NCBI GenBank assembly: GCA_963422465.1 | Contig: OY730172.1 | Location: forward strand, 2,294,001 to 2,358,000 | Direction: 5' to 3' | Length of the DNA: 64,000 nucleotides | DNA from: Lichina pygmaea | Taxonomy: Eukaryota > Ascomycota > Lichinomycetes > Lichinales > Lichinaceae | Shown here: one piece after another, positions 51,775 through 64,000 of the stretch | Layout: each line of letters starts with the position of its first letter | Position numbering within the stretch: position 1 is the stretch's first letter | Notes under the pieces: model-generated | Databases searched by the model: none | What the model saw: only the letters and a program-made list of their open reading frames with translations | What the model was told of the DNA's origin: nothing | Program-made: the position numbers and the translations under genes

Positions 51775-52889
51775 TCCGGATGCCAAAATCTCAGACGTCG
51801 ACCCTAGAGCCTTTTCGCTCTGACGACTCGGGGCTCTTTGCCGATCGTCAATTCCCATAGCCATCTGCTCTCACTTATGACCTCTGCGCAGGATGGCCTG
51901 CAGTTGTAGATGTGGGGCCAAGCCCCGACGAGACGTGCAGCGTACCGATGAGGTTACCAGTCGAATACCTGAGACTACCGTCGGCATGGGAGTGGTGCCG
52001 AGATCCTAGCATGCTCGTCTTCGCGTCATCTTACATCGAGCTTTGTGAACAGGTGATAACGGACTGCAACCGTGAAGAGCCATCGTCAAGGCCGCGAACC
52101 CCTTTCCCTCGCCCTTCGACGGGGTCGTGACGGGAGGGGAACGCCGCATGACCTGCTAACCATCTCCGCCACCACCGTGCTCCCTCTGACCGGCACAGCG
52201 ACGCAGCCAAAGATGGGAAACCAGCTGTCTCTCCCTCCCACGCCTGCGTAGGGCTACTGTATCAAACGTACGCTGTAGGGCGGGTCCAGCTTTATCTCAG
52301 CGTCGTGATGTTGCTCGCATCTACGTCCGTACAGCTCCTCGAGCTAGGTAAGCCTGGCTCGGCCTGACATAGACTTGTAGCCTTGAGGTACATTCCAGAT
52401 GACTAATATGATCCAGTCGTACCCAGTCCACATTTTCTCGGTCGCTTGAATGGATTCAGACCATTCAGACCTGATTGTAGGCGGCCGTAGCTTGTAAGAG
52501 GCGTACAAGGCATCTCAAGCTGCCCAGTCGTGCCAGGCATGGACGACTGAATTACTGCAGCCGGGGGAGGTGGCCAGGGCTACTTTGGACATCTCCTCAG
52601 AGGGCTGCGTGGGCAAAAAACATACAGTGTTCATAAGTTATGGCATCACTATCTAAAACCCTACAGAGTCCTGTCCATCAGAAGTCATGTCGCACGGCTT
52701 CTTGTGACTTTTGAAAATAGCGACTGGTTACATGATCTCGTGCTGCTCTAACAGCTTCCAAGTTTAGCCTACCAAGTCGTATGGCTTAGTCAGCCGTTCG
52801 TAGCAGACAATAGTGGATGCAGCAACTAGCGATGCGCCGGTGCCCAAGACGTTGCGCTCACTCCCAGCCTTTGGCGTTTCGAGTTCTAG
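51775..52889. other. 1.1-kb intergenic region
   Basis: Holds the naf1 3' region and the promoter of the next gene. No gene, tRNA or repeat recognised; a few CGTACG words near 52268. Confidence 0.45.
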
Positions 52890-55033
52890 ATGTCTAAAGT
52901 GACCGGGGCTCGTGTCGTCGCCCAGTCGCTCCGCGATCTTGGCGTCAGATACGTCTTTGGGATTGTCGGCATCCCGGTCGTCGAGATCGCGGAGGAGGCC
53001 ATCGATCTCGGCATTCGCTTCGTTGGCTTTCGCAACGAACAGGCCGCCTGCTACGCGGCAGGCGCGTACGGATACTTGACCGGCCAGCCTGGTGTCTGCT
53101 TGGTCGTGGGAGGACCGGGTGTCCTTCACGCCATCGCCGGCGTACGTTGACGCTCGTTCTCGAGAATCGCCCTGCTACTCTCCCCTTTCCCGTCAATCGT
53201 TCGCTCGCCCACGTCGTTGATCGTTAGGTCGGCAACTCGGCCGCCAATGCCTTTCCTTGCTTGCTCCTCGCCGGTTCGGCGGAAAGCCACCTCGTCGGCA
53301 GAGGCGCCTTCCAGGAGCTGGACGCTGTTTCCCTGTTGACGCCGCATACGAAGCGAGCGGCTCGGCCGACGTCCGTCGCGTCGATCCCGGAGGCCGTCGC
53401 CGGTGCCTTTCGGATATCTTGCTGGGGCAAACCTGGCACCGCTTTCGTCGACTTGCCCGCAGATCTGATTCGGGCCAGGTCCGACAGCCTCGAGAAGGCT
53501 GCCAGATCGCACCGCCCCGGCGAAGCGCCTAAGCCAGGAGCCGACGACGGCGTTTTGAGGAGAGCTGCACAGCTCATTCGCAATGCCAGGGCACCGCTGA
53601 TCGTGCTTGGCAAAGGAGCTGCATACGCGAAAGCCGAGAGGGCCGTCCTCGAGCTTGTCCACAGGTGAGCTCGCTCTTTTGAGCATACCGGCCGCACAGG
53701 AGGTCTAATGTGATTGCAGCACGGCAATCCCGTTTCTCCCGACTCCCATGGGCAAGGGCGTCGTTCCAGACTCCCATCCGCAGAACGCCGCCTCGGCTCG
53801 ATCGACGGCGCTACGACACGCTGACGTCGTACTGTTGCTTGGGGCACGACTCAACTGGATACTCCACTTCGGGGAGCCACCCAAATGGAGCCCTCACGTG
53901 CGCTTCATCCAAGTCGATGTCTCAGCCGAAGACGTGGGCCGCAATCGAGGTGACCCCGAGCTGGCCATCGTGGGAGACGTTGCTGTCGTCACCAAACAAC
54001 TGCTCTCGGCCCTGGGGGGTTGGCGATGGGATTCCCAGGCGTCGGAGTTTGCAGCCCAGCTCGGCCAGGCTAAAGCGAAGAACGAAGCCGCCGCTGTGTC
54101 TCGAGCGCAGGATGCCAAGCTGCCCATGACGCATGCTCACGCCTTTCACGTCATCCGCTCGACGCTCCATCGTCTATCGCCGCCCGAGCATGGACAGATT
54201 GTGTACGTCTCTGAAGGTGCCGATACGATGGACATATCTCGCTCGATGTTCCCCGTCGAGCACCCCCGTCTGCGTCTTGACGCCGGCACGTACGCGACAA
54301 TGGGCGTTGGCCCGGGCTACGCCATTGCTGCTTATGCTGCGTACAACGGTGGTGGTGTCAGCCCCGATATCGAACCCGTAAGCAATGAAGGGACCCACAA
54401 GAAGAAGAAGATTGTTGCTCTCGAGGGCGACTCGGCCTTTGGGTTCTCGGCCATGGAGGTTGAAACGATGGCTCGCTACGGCATGGACATACTCATCTTT
54501 GTGCTGAACAACGGCGGCATCTATCACGGCGACTCGGATTCGGCCGAGGAGTGGTCCAAACTGCAACAAGCCAGCCTCGTCGCCGATGCCACGGACGCTT
54601 CTACATTCCCTAGCGTTGGCGCGCCGACGGCCGACGGAGGGGTCCAAGACCCTCAAAAGGGCGGCCTCCGAAGCACGAGCCTGGGCTGGCAAGTTCGGTA
54701 CGAGAAGCTGGCCGAGGCATGCGGTGGCAGAGGCTACTTTGTGCGCTCGCCTGAGGAGCTCGAACGTGCCACGGCCGAAGGCTTCCGGGCGAAGGTGCCT
54801 GTCGTCGTGAACATTGTCATCGAAGCGGGGAAAGCGAGCAAACTGGTAAGTCTTCAACTACAGGCCAGGTGGCCTTGGAGTGTCAACCTTTCTCTTTCAA
54901 CCTCTACCGTCAGCACGGCATCTCACCCTCTTTGATTTATGATCCGTGGTCACACGACTGACCATCCATCTTCGGGGTATAGGAGTTTGCATGGCAGGCT
55001 AGTGCCACCAGTTCCTCGAGCACAGCAACGTAA
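52890..55033 (+). CDS. Oxalyl-CoA decarboxylase / 2-hydroxyacyl-CoA lyase family enzyme
   Basis: Thiamine-diphosphate enzyme of the oxalyl-CoA decarboxylase/HACL1 branch, which cleaves a C-C bond next to a CoA thioester (oxalate breakdown or alpha-oxidation of 2-hydroxy fatty acids). Four exons: 52890-53141, 53228-53664, 53720-54845, 54983-55033, giving 621 aa; introns of 86, 55 and 137 bp. The N-terminal ThDP glutamate is in [20 protein letters not shown], and the C-terminal metal/ThDP motif runs from [13 protein letters not shown] to LNNGG near residues 465-495. The last exon restores the family ending KLEFAWQAS. The protein ends SSSSTAT, with no PTS1 peroxisome signal, so a cytosolic site is possible. 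Which of the two reactions it performs cannot be settled by eye. Confidence 0.85.
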
Positions 55034-56722
55034 GAAACAACATCCACGGACTGTCAACTGCTAGAACAGGTGAACTGTTCTTTTTCTATCATCGGGCGTG
55101 ACGTTGAGTCTGCTAGCCTCTAGAGCTTTACAGATGAGCCAGCAACTCCAAAGACAGTCCTTACTCTCAAAAGATTCACCAGCCAAGACTAGCTGAAGGT
55201 ACGATGATTCTAGAAGAACGTCTACAGTTTGACAGGAATGTCTTGTGATTGGTATTTGAACAGCGTTTTTGTATCCAAGTGATGTAGTCTGTGCCAAGCC
55301 CAAACAGGGCAGTCTGCAGGACACCTAGTGCACCGGTACGATAGCACGTGACCGTCACGGGCAAACATCACGTGGACACCAAGGACTCGCGACCGATGCA
55401 GGAGGAAGCCCTCAAACAAGAGAAAAGAAAAGAAATAGAAGGAAAGAAAGTATGAAGGAGGTCCGAGTCAGAGGCCCAGAGAAGGATCACTGGATAGATA
55501 GCTAGATCTGGGTCTTGCGAGGATGCCAATTGAATCTACGAAACAGCTTTTACGCAAGCTCCGAGCGTGGTCAACCAAGGTCTGACTGGGCTCGGCGCTA
55601 CTACAAGCACATACGAGAAGGGCCTTCTACAGTACGTACGATACGTACGTACATACGTACATTGTGTCAAGTCAACGGGAGCGTCGGGGGGAGTGGTATG
55701 AGAGGAGAGAAGGGGGGGGCGGGGGTCAGTGTGAGGCTTCACGTGACTGTTCTGGGTGTTTGAAAATAGCTACTGTACCAATGGATTGAAGCGTCACGTG
55801 ATGAGCCTTGATCGTACCTCATTTCTCAGTCACTGGCAAGGCCAGAAAACTGTGATGACTAAGACATCAGCCACGATTGTTAATTTTGGAACACTGACAT
55901 CATACTCGTACCGGTACTCCGCACCCACGCCCTTTCACACCTTTCTGCATGTGTCCTTTCGTACCGGTAGGTACGAATGTACTTCTCCCATACCCGTACG
56001 TGTAACGCGAGCGATCTTGCCCGATCAGTAGTATTCGTATGATTTTTGAGAGCTGTCCTCGGAAGACGTATATTGAGATTGAGCTAGGCGGTCAACGCCT
56101 AGGCTACATCCTCAGGAGTACTTACGTACAGCCATCTAGATGTACCGGCGAGAAAGCGCGCAATCATCTGTTCTCGGACAAGTTCTCATCGGTTATTGGT
56201 TAGCGCGATCATAGTTTGATTGGCTTCTGCCGTTCTCCTTGTTTCTCTTCGGCCGTTGCTGGCTTGTGCGGCAGTCGACGCTCCCAACCGTCTCTCCTTC
56301 CCTTTGTACTCCCCCCTTCTCTCCTTCCACCTCTCACCCATCGTCACTCCTTCCTCCCCCCGTTCGGGATCTGTTCGCGCAACAGCTTTGTGGCTCTTGC
56401 GCCCTTTTCGCTCTTTACTTCGACCCAACTCACTCCTTGATTTTTTTCCATCACTCGACGCGAGCGGTCACCGCGGCTGGCGAAGACACCGCAACCTGCG
56501 GACTGCATGCAAAATCTGCCGCCCGCATCCGCTCAGATACCGCCTACGTGGTGGATTTATTTGAGCAATTGAGAGACCTGCTTGTCTTAGATCATCGACC
56601 TGTTGACAGGTTGATCTACTCGTCGCCGTGAACGGCCGCAGTTTCGAGTCCTTGGCCATCGAAAGTCTCTCGGAGAGCGGACGTCGAGCCGGGCGTCGCG
56701 GCTATCCGTCCGAACTTGAGCC
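55034..56722. other. 1.7-kb intergenic region
   Basis: Palindrome-rich: TCACGTGA at 55739-55746 and 55794-55801, and a run of TACGTACG-type words at 55629-55662. Pyrimidine-rich stretches from 56280 to 56460 probably belong to the promoter/leader of the next gene. No gene recognised. Confidence 0.5.
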
Positions 56723-58827
56723 ATGGGCCAACACGCTCATTTCCATCGCCGCCGTCACGTCGAGCCGAGGGCGGCTGACCCAGACCCGGAGCCGGCGACC
56801 GTCGTCTCGGTGGTGTACGTGACTGCGACGCCGACGTTCGAGGGGCGCATCGGCGGCTACACGACCCTGGGCACGCCCGTGGGCGTGCCCGCTCCGTCCA
56901 CGAACGAAGAGTCTCCGGCCGAAGAGCCCCCGGCCGAGGAGACGGACGAACCTGAACCGATCCCCGACAGCGAAGAAGTTCGGCCGACTCCGGCGGTTCA
57001 GGCGCAGAGCTCCGAGGACGAGCCAGAGACGATCGAACCTGCGTCGACCATCTCATCCACGCAATCGCCCTCGCCCTCGTCCTCGTCCCCGTCCGAAGCG
57101 TCAGGCTCGACTGGACGTCCGTCGTCCGATTCGTCGTCGGAACTGCTCGGCACGTCTTCTACGCTGAGCTCCGCCCCGTCGACGTCGCTCCTGCCTACTC
57201 GAAGCGTCGTCGAATCCGCCTCGGCCACCGACGGCCCTCAGCCGACCGCGGCAGCGGCCACGTCGTCGGGCGGCATGACCGGAGGTGCCAAGGCCGGGCT
57301 CGGCATCGGTATCGTCTTCGCCCTCTGCGCCATCTTCGGCGTCGCCTTTCTCATCTGGCGCCGCCGGAAGAAAGCGGCCGGTGGTCGCGGATACGTCGAG
57401 ACCGAAGACGAGAAGATCCATTCGGCCCGCAGGGACATGTCGCAAGTTGGTGCGAGGCGAGCGTCCAGCGTTCGGACGACGCGCACCACCGCGACCGCGC
57501 CCCGCCTGAGCCTACGGCCCGTCACGCAGTTCGACCCCCTTCCGGGTCACAACAACAACAACAACGGTACCGGAACTCTGCTTGCAGGCACCGGCAATGA
57601 CGCGTCGGGTCAGAATGGCCTGGCCGTTCCCGGAGCCGCCGTGACGAAGAAGTCTGACAACGTCACCGACCCAAACACCAGAGGCGGCGCTCAGCGAAAC
57701 CCGTTCGGTGCCCACGCCGAGAGGTCCAACCATCCCGCCGGCGCTGCCGCGGCGGACGGTGGCGTCGCCGGTGATCGCTCGACGGCCTGGCCGTCGCCGC
57801 CGTCCTCGAGCCATGCGGATTCCGAGAGCCGGTCGGCGCCCGCGGCCGCTGCGACGGCGGCGCCATCGCCAGACTTCGGCGTCGGCCAAGCCGTCGTCGC
57901 CGCCGCCCGCGCCGACACGCCGCATTCGGCCAGCTCGAGCACCGATGCTGGCTTCGCGACCCAGCTGACCCCTATCCCGGGTTCCCCGGCTCAGAGCGTG
58001 GCGAGCTCCGCCGGGACCGGCGCTGTCGGGAGTGTCGACGCTCTCGCGGCGACGCCCGTGCATCGCGTTCAGATGGACTTCAACCCGTCGATGGACGACG
58101 AGCTTGGCTTGCGCGTCGGACAGCTGGTGCGGGTGGTGCACGAGTACGACGACGGATGGGTATGTCACGATGGGCCCTAGATTCGGCCGATCTGAGCTTC
58201 GCGTTTTCGCCGCCCGTACTGACCCCCCTCTAGGCTCTGTGCGTCCGTCTCGACCGATCGCAGCAGGGTGTGGCGCCGCGTACCTGCCTATCCTCCAGGC
58301 CCGTGAAGCCTCGGCCGACCGGGCCGGCGCCGGGTCACGCACGAGGTCCGCCGCCACTGCCGGGTTGGCATCCGCCGATGCACGGCGGGCCCGACGCCAG
58401 AGCCACCCCGCCGGGCACTCCCCGCCACGGCTTGCGCTCCATGTCGCCCGGTCCGATGTCGCTGGCGATGGGTAGGAACTCGCCGGGACCGCACGCGGCC
58501 TTGCAACCACGTCCGTTGTCGCCCGCCGGCGGCGGCCGCAGCTCTCCGGCGCCGTACGCCAACCCAGGACGTCCGGCGTCTCCGGCCGGGGTCGCTTACG
58601 CACCGGCGCCGTACGTGGCCCCGCCGCGGCCGCTGTCACCGGCGACCGGACGGAACTCGCCCGGTCCTCGAGCGGGCACTCTGGACGGAAGCGGTCCTTC
58701 TCCACAGCGGCTCCCGACGCTACTGCGAAGCGGCTCCCCTCGCTCACCCACGAGCGGAGACGGCGACCCGAGTCGACCGTCGTCTCCTGGCCCGGCACGG
58801 AAACCCGTCCCCGGGCAAGCCTTGTAG
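56723..58827 (+). CDS. Single-span membrane protein with cytoplasmic SH3 domain
   Basis: Two exons (56723-58159, 58234-58827) and a 74-bp intron (GTATGT...CTCTAG, CTGAC branch) inside the SH3 domain give 676 aa. No cleavable signal is seen. Residues 1-190 are proline/serine/threonine-rich and probably extracellular and O-glycosylated. One transmembrane helix lies near 193-215 (GLGIGIVFALCAIFGVAFLIW) with a stop-transfer RRRKK. A long disordered cytoplasmic region with an asparagine run follows. The SH3 domain (about 447-505) shows the ALYDY-like start HRVQMDFNP, then DDELGLRVGQLVRVVHEYDDGW. The tail is rich in SPGP/PLSPA repeats. The layout matches a conserved Pezizomycotina family and recalls Fus1-like signalling or polarity proteins. 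The function is inferred. Confidence 0.85.
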
Positions 58828-60167
58828 TGGTCGATCGCTGCACTGGCATGCCCCGTTCTCTGTTTCACAGAGAGAGACGAAAACGCCCTCTTGACGAGAA
58901 TGTCCAGGGATCAAGAAAGCCGGCAACGTGACGAATTGAAACGGGAGATGGGTTGAGTGTACGAGGGACGAGAGGAGGGGGTGGGGGTAGGCTGGGGGAT
59001 GGCTCGACGCATCAAACTCATCTGACCAGATCTCGGCTGGCGATGTGCGATCTGATCTCGCCTCCGGGGTCTGTCTGGGAGTCTCTTGATCAAGGCACCT
59101 TGTCGTCTCCCACCTATCTTTTGTAACCTTCCGTCTCTGGCGGTAGCACCATTGCTTACGTTGCCTTGGGCACTACAGCGCCAATCCTGCTCTTCACCCA
59201 CCACTCTTGATTTCGTTCTATTCCATGCCCACTTTATTCCACACTGCCCCTCCCCCTCTTTTTTTTTCTTCTGTTTCCTGCCGATCTTCTCTCCTCTTCT
59301 CTTCACCAGCTGTATTCCTTCAACTTTTATTATCAACATCATTTGGCTCTTCAACCTCATCAGATACCATTCAACCAAGAACCACAGCAGGCTTCTTCTA
59401 CTTCTACTTCTCGACACTTGTGGCCGTGACCTAGCTACTTTAGTTGTACTCACCTAACTTACACCAGCAGAATGTCCACATGCTCTTCAGTCCTCTGTAC
59501 AGTAACGAACCAAGAACTAGTCTTCACCAAAAAGTCAGTAAGGAAAAAAAATACAGGATCAACCTATCTACATCGATAGATTCTTTCCCACCTACAAAGA
59601 AGCTCCTGCCTGAGACACATGTCCTACCTACAGTAGTAGAACAAATCTCTGGTCATACCTACTGCTTCACCTCACCGCAGGACCCAGACTCAGCGATCCT
59701 GGACAAATTCCCAGACAACAAGTCCCAGACAACAAGTCCTGGACAGAATCCTGGAGTGAGTCCTGTGAATGTGTCTTGTGAATGTGTCTTGTGACGGTGA
59801 TAATAACAGCGATCTTGGCCAATGCAGAAGAGAGCTGTGACGAAGAATCTGGTCTGCTGTAGTTTTAGTACAGCGGAGCACGGCACTGGGGAACATCAAT
59901 GAAGGGTTGTACACTTGCTTGCTCGCTTGCGTGTCTGATACTACGTAGACAGGTGGAAGATTCTCACTGCTCTACTGTCGCCGACGGGGCCAGTTCTTGT
60001 GGGTTGATGAAGAGAGGGCCTTTTATGGGTCTTGGCTTCGCTCGAGATACGATTCGCTCTACATTTCGACTGACTTGACTGACTTGACCGACTGACAGAG
60101 AGCAGCTGTCCGTTGAAGAAGATGGGGCCGGGTAGATCCCATCACTGGTCCGGACTGCAAGCAATGG
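58828..60167. other. 1.3-kb convergent intergenic region
   Basis: Between the SH3 gene (plus) and RPA190 (minus), so mostly 3' untranslated sequence. Short tandem duplications are visible near 59712-59740 (CAGACAACAAGTCC twice) and 59765-59795 (GTGAATGTGTCTT twice). No gene. Confidence 0.5.
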
Positions 60168-63100
60168 TCATACCAAGCCACCGTCGTCGTCATCGCCAAC
60201 GATTTCACCCCCACCCCGACCCTCGTCGTCGTCCTCCGCAGGTTGATGCAACGGCATCAAGACATCAAAAGCCCCCGTGCCTGCCCGCCCAATCTTGCCG
60301 AGGACCAAGCGCGCGCTGGGACTGACGAGGTCGTCTCGATCGCCCTCGAGCGCGGCGTCGCGCAGAAACGCCGTCGTCGTCTCGAAGCTCATCTTCAGGA
60401 ACGGGCTCGTGTTGGCGTTCAGCCCGATGCGGCTGAACGGACGGAATCCGCCGCCGCGCGTCATCGCGTCGGCGATGAGGTTCAGGTGTCGCAGGTCGAC
60501 GACGATGCCGTGCCCCTTGAACACGCTGTCCATCTCGCGCATGATGCTGGCCCGGCACGCCTCGACGCCGTAGTGCTGCAGCATGCCGGCGATGTCGTTC
60601 GTCATGATCCGGTTCGGATCCAGCTTCTCCTGGTGCTCTTGCATCGCCATGATGTTGACGCCTGCCGTCAGCACGACCGCTTCCTCCACCTCGACGTTGC
60701 TCTTTGCGTCCCGCTTCTTCTCCGCACTGACGGTGCAGCTCTTGATGCCCGGAATGGCGTGGAGGACCACCGAACGACAGGACGCCTCGACCAGGTTCAG
60801 CGCCAGGATCTTTGGCGTCTCCGCCGGGTACTGCAGCCTCGAGTTTAGAATCACTCTCTCCATACCGATAGCGCGACGGTCTCCCACTCACCTCTACGCG
60901 GATCTCGCAACACTGCCCCTCTTCGTCGAATCTGAAATGCTCAATGTCCTTGCATAACGCCTTCACTCGATCCGACCGTGTCCTCGTGAGCTCCTTCGCT
61001 GGTGTGCCATCCATGTCGTCCTCATCTCCTTCTGGTTCCGGAGAGCTGCCGATCCCTTCATCCGTCATATCCACATCCGAAGAAATCGTTTCTGGGTCCC
61101 GCACAGCTGTCCGATCGTCGTCGTCGTCATCATCATCACCATCATCGCCATCATCATAGGTAACTTCGTTGGCGCGATTGGCCTTTGCGTTTGCGACATC
61201 GTCGTCGTCGTCGTCGTCGCCGTCGTCTTCATCGCCCCCTTCCTCGTCCCCTTCGACGTTCCGCCTCGAAGGAGCAGCCTCCTCGATACGGCCCGCGCTC
61301 TCGCCGACTTCTGGGAGTGCCTCGTAGGTAGTCGCTCCGGTCCACATTCTGTTGGCTCCTCTCCTCTTCAGCTCGGCTCGGATGACCTTTTGCAACCTCG
61401 GTGCCAGTTTTTGCTCTAGTGCGCTTCCGACGTCCCTCGTGCTGAGCGCATATTCGTGGCAGTATTCATCGGCTGGATAAAAGTCAATCCGAATGTCGTA
61501 GATCCTGGCACTGGCGTAAGAGGTGCCGGAACCAATGCGCTCGTTGACGGTCACATTCTCGATGATCTCAGCCAGGGAAAGCCGGCTGATGGCCTTTGCA
61601 AATTGTTCGCGGTCCTGCTCTGTCAGCTCCGGACGAAGGTACAGAGTCATGACGGGCGTCGAGATCTTTGTGCTGGCGGTCATGACTATCTCTCGCAGTC
61701 GAGGGATACCCAGCGTGACGTTCTTCGCGGCGTGACCCGCCAAGTGGAAGGTGTTGAGGGTCATCTGCGTTGAGGGCTCGCCAATAGATTGGCCTGCAAC
61801 GATGCCGACAGCTTCTCCGGGCTCGATAATAGCCTTCAAGTACTTGAGGTCCATGAGAACCTCAAAGTTCTTCTTCTTTACCAGTCCCGCTATGCCCTTC
61901 TTCGAATCCTGCAGAATCTTGTCAGGGTTGCTCTTCTGGTACTCTGCCAGTGCATCGGCAAACGTTTCCGAGGTGCTGTGCATGTACCGACTCGGGGAGA
62001 AATGCGCGAGCACGGGATCCATGGCGTCAATCCTGCCCGTTCTCCTGACCGCCTTCATGGATTTCTTCCGCCATTCCCGCGCTCCGCCCCTGAGCATGTG
62101 TTGGAAGTCCTCACGAACGTTCAGCTGTTCGAAGAGAGAGAAGAAATTTTCTGCGATAAACTTGAAGTCCATGAGGTGCTTCTGCTTGGTGATGTCCAGT
62201 CCGTCCTCTCCGTACAGGAACTGCACCACGCTCCCATCTGTGTCTCGCACGGAATTGTCGTACTCCACTTTGAGGCCTTCCAGGCCCTTGACGAGACACC
62301 GTTGGAGGTAACCTGAGCGAGAAGTCTTCACGGCCGTGTCGATGAGTCCTTCTCTGCCAGCCATGCAGTGAAAGTAGTACTCCTGAGGCCGGATGCCGGT
62401 GAGGAACCTGTCGGTGATGTATCCGCCTGCTCTGACATCCGTATCGAAAGGTTTGAAGGAAGGCAGGGTCTTGCCGCTGATCATCGTCGGCACCCTGCGG
62501 CCTTCCAAGATCTGCTGGCCCAGGTTGCAAGAGATGAGATTGGCATTCACAATACTACCTTTCGCGCCGGAAGTGGTCATGGTTTGCATCTGATTCTGGG
62601 GAAACTGTTTGGCAAGTCCGGCCGGCAAGCATTCTCTTGTGATTTCTGAGGAAAGCACCTGAGTGCGAGAGTTGACGACGCTGTCAAGCCCCACCCGCTT
62701 CTCCTCGCTTCGAAACACGTCCTCCAACCGCGAGCGCAACTCTTCGTTGTCGTCCTTGACATTCTGATCCTCCATCGTAACATATCTGGCAGCAACCTCC
62801 AGACCGATTACCTTTGCCGATCGCAGCTTCTCTCTACGAGCGGCATCACCGTCCCTCCTCAGTATCAGATCTTCTACTCCACAACTGAAGGCCCTCATAT
62901 GAAGAAGTTTTGTGAGCAAACGTCCGACGATCCCCAGCAGCTTCCCGGCAACGACATGGCCGTAAACTTCGTAGACTGAATGGACCATTCCCCCGACGGT
63001 GGGTCCAAGCTGCGATTTGTCCAGAATGCCACAGAGAAGCTCGCCGTCCTTGAATAGGACGGTACCTTCCTCAGACTCAGGATGCCACCGATCTCCAGGC

Positions 63101-64000
63101 GTGGACGACTTGGATGTCAACGTTAGGCCTGGATGAGCGACCGGTCGGATGTTCTCCAGCAGGGTCGACACAACTTGCTTGCCGGTCCAGAGTGGCCTGG
63201 GCCTGATGATGGCGGGAGGGACAGTCAGGATCCTGTCCGAAGTCGTGTGATTGTCTTCAGGCCTCAAACAGCTGTAGAGCAGCTGCTGATAGTGATGCTT
63301 GTCGAAGAAGGTGTCTTTGTTGGACAGCCAAACTCCCATCGACAAGTGATCCTGGATGAGGCCTCGAAGTGGTTTCCCCGACGTGGCCACCAGATACTGA
63401 TGGTCCGTATCGGCCACCTGCAGTGCCTCGGCTCTTGCAATCTCATTCTGCGGAAAGTGCATGTTCATCTCGTCGCCATCGAAATCTGCGTTGTACGTGT
63501 TGCAGTTGGCATAGTGCATTCTGATGGTCTTCTCGCCGGGAAGAACTCTAGCTCGGTGACCCATGATAGAAGGCTTGTGGAGAGTAGGTTGTCGGTTCAT
63601 GAGGACAATGTCTCCGTTATTCAGGTGACGATGGACCTTCTTGTTCCTGGCACCGACCACATTGTTGCTGGAAGGCGCAAGCAGCTGATTCGCCAGGGCT
63701 TGGCGCTCCTCGAAATTCTTGTTTCGAAGGCTGACGACTTGACCATTCTCGTTCTCAATGGCCATCGCGCCGGGCCACTTCATCGCTCCGTTCAGGACAG
63801 CATTTTTCAGCTCGTAGAAGTTGTGGCTCGTCACCGGCTCCGGATAGGTCAACTTTCTTGCAAAGACCAGCGGTACGCCGACTTCATTGGTCTCGATGTT
63901 CGGGTCTGGAGAGATGACACTGCGCGCCGCGAAGTTCACACGCTTGCCCATCATATTCTTTCGAAACAACCCCTCCTTGCGCTCAAGCAACTGCTTGATC
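60168..64000 (-). CDS. rpa190 / RPA1: RNA polymerase I largest subunit, C-terminal part (5' end outside window)
   Basis: Catalytic subunit A190 of RNA polymerase I, which transcribes the 35S rRNA precursor in the nucleolus. The window contains the frame from 64000 to 60892 and, after a 61-bp intron (60831-60891, GTGAGT...CTGCAG, CTAAAC branch), a last exon 60830-60168 of 220 codons. The catalytic magnesium loop NADFDGDEMNMHFP lies near 63462-63500, preceded by MNRQPTLHKPSIMGH; bridge-helix and trigger-loop regions follow (GREGLIDTAVKTSRSGYLQR, GEPSTQMTLNTFHLAGHA). A very acidic insertion (aspartate runs, 61000-61260) fits the acidic jaw region of A190. The last exon continues with the conserved LNLVEASCRSVVLHAIPGI and ends in an acidic tail. 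The first several hundred residues are missing on the right. Confidence 0.95.

Noticed and set aside
57512-58849. 445-codon minus-strand frame opposite the SH3 gene
   Set aside because: Arginine/alanine-rich shadow without motif, spanning the intron of the real gene.

Overview
The window reads as nuclear DNA of a filamentous ascomycete (Pezizomycotina). Support comes from short introns (about 50-140 bp) with CTAAC/CTGAC-type branch sites, a pentafunctional AROM gene of ascomycete type, a divergent H3/H4 pair with interrupted reading frames, and a mobile fraction of Ty3-like chromoviruses and LINEs. Genus and species cannot be told from the sequence alone.

Positions 1-13216 are one nested block of mobile elements with no recognisable host gene. 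The oldest layer is a plus-strand LINE (6511-7141, continuing at 12465-13216). A minus-strand Ty3-like element (copy 2, 3863-6510) and a chromovirus with both LTRs (7142-12459, 5-bp target duplication) lie in it separately. A second chromovirus, seen only as its 3' end (2431-3862), lies in copy 2, and a younger copy of the minus-strand element (copy 1, 1-2430) lies in that chromovirus. The 3' region of the second chromovirus carries an open antisense frame with a perfect Zn2Cys6 cysteine spacing followed by a coiled coil. This is the most novel item in the window.

From 13.9 kb host genes appear: AROM (shikimate pathway, minus), an F-box protein (minus), a large C2H2 zinc-finger factor with a glutamine tract (minus), a small two-exon SAP-like/coiled-coil gene (plus, tentative), histone H4 (minus) and H3 (plus) around a shared 0.9-kb promoter, and an Exo5-type 5' exonuclease (plus). 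A second repeat-rich stretch (38.66-43.5 kb) holds a 5'-truncated LINE with a 14-bp target duplication, two more LINE pieces and a MITE-like element with about 100-bp inverted ends.

From 43.9 kb to the end the window is again genic: a fungal multi-span membrane protein (plus), ALG9 mannosyltransferase (minus) and NAF1 (plus) back to back, an oxalyl-CoA decarboxylase/2-hydroxyacyl-CoA lyase family enzyme (plus), a single-span SH3-domain protein (plus), and the largest subunit of RNA polymerase I (minus, entering from the right edge). NAF1 and RPA190 both serve ribosome production. Otherwise the genes are unrelated housekeeping genes with no sign of a biosynthetic cluster. Intergenic DNA is rich in short palindromes (TCACGTGA, CGTACG) and simple repeats. 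All introns were read by eye from splice signals and reading frame.
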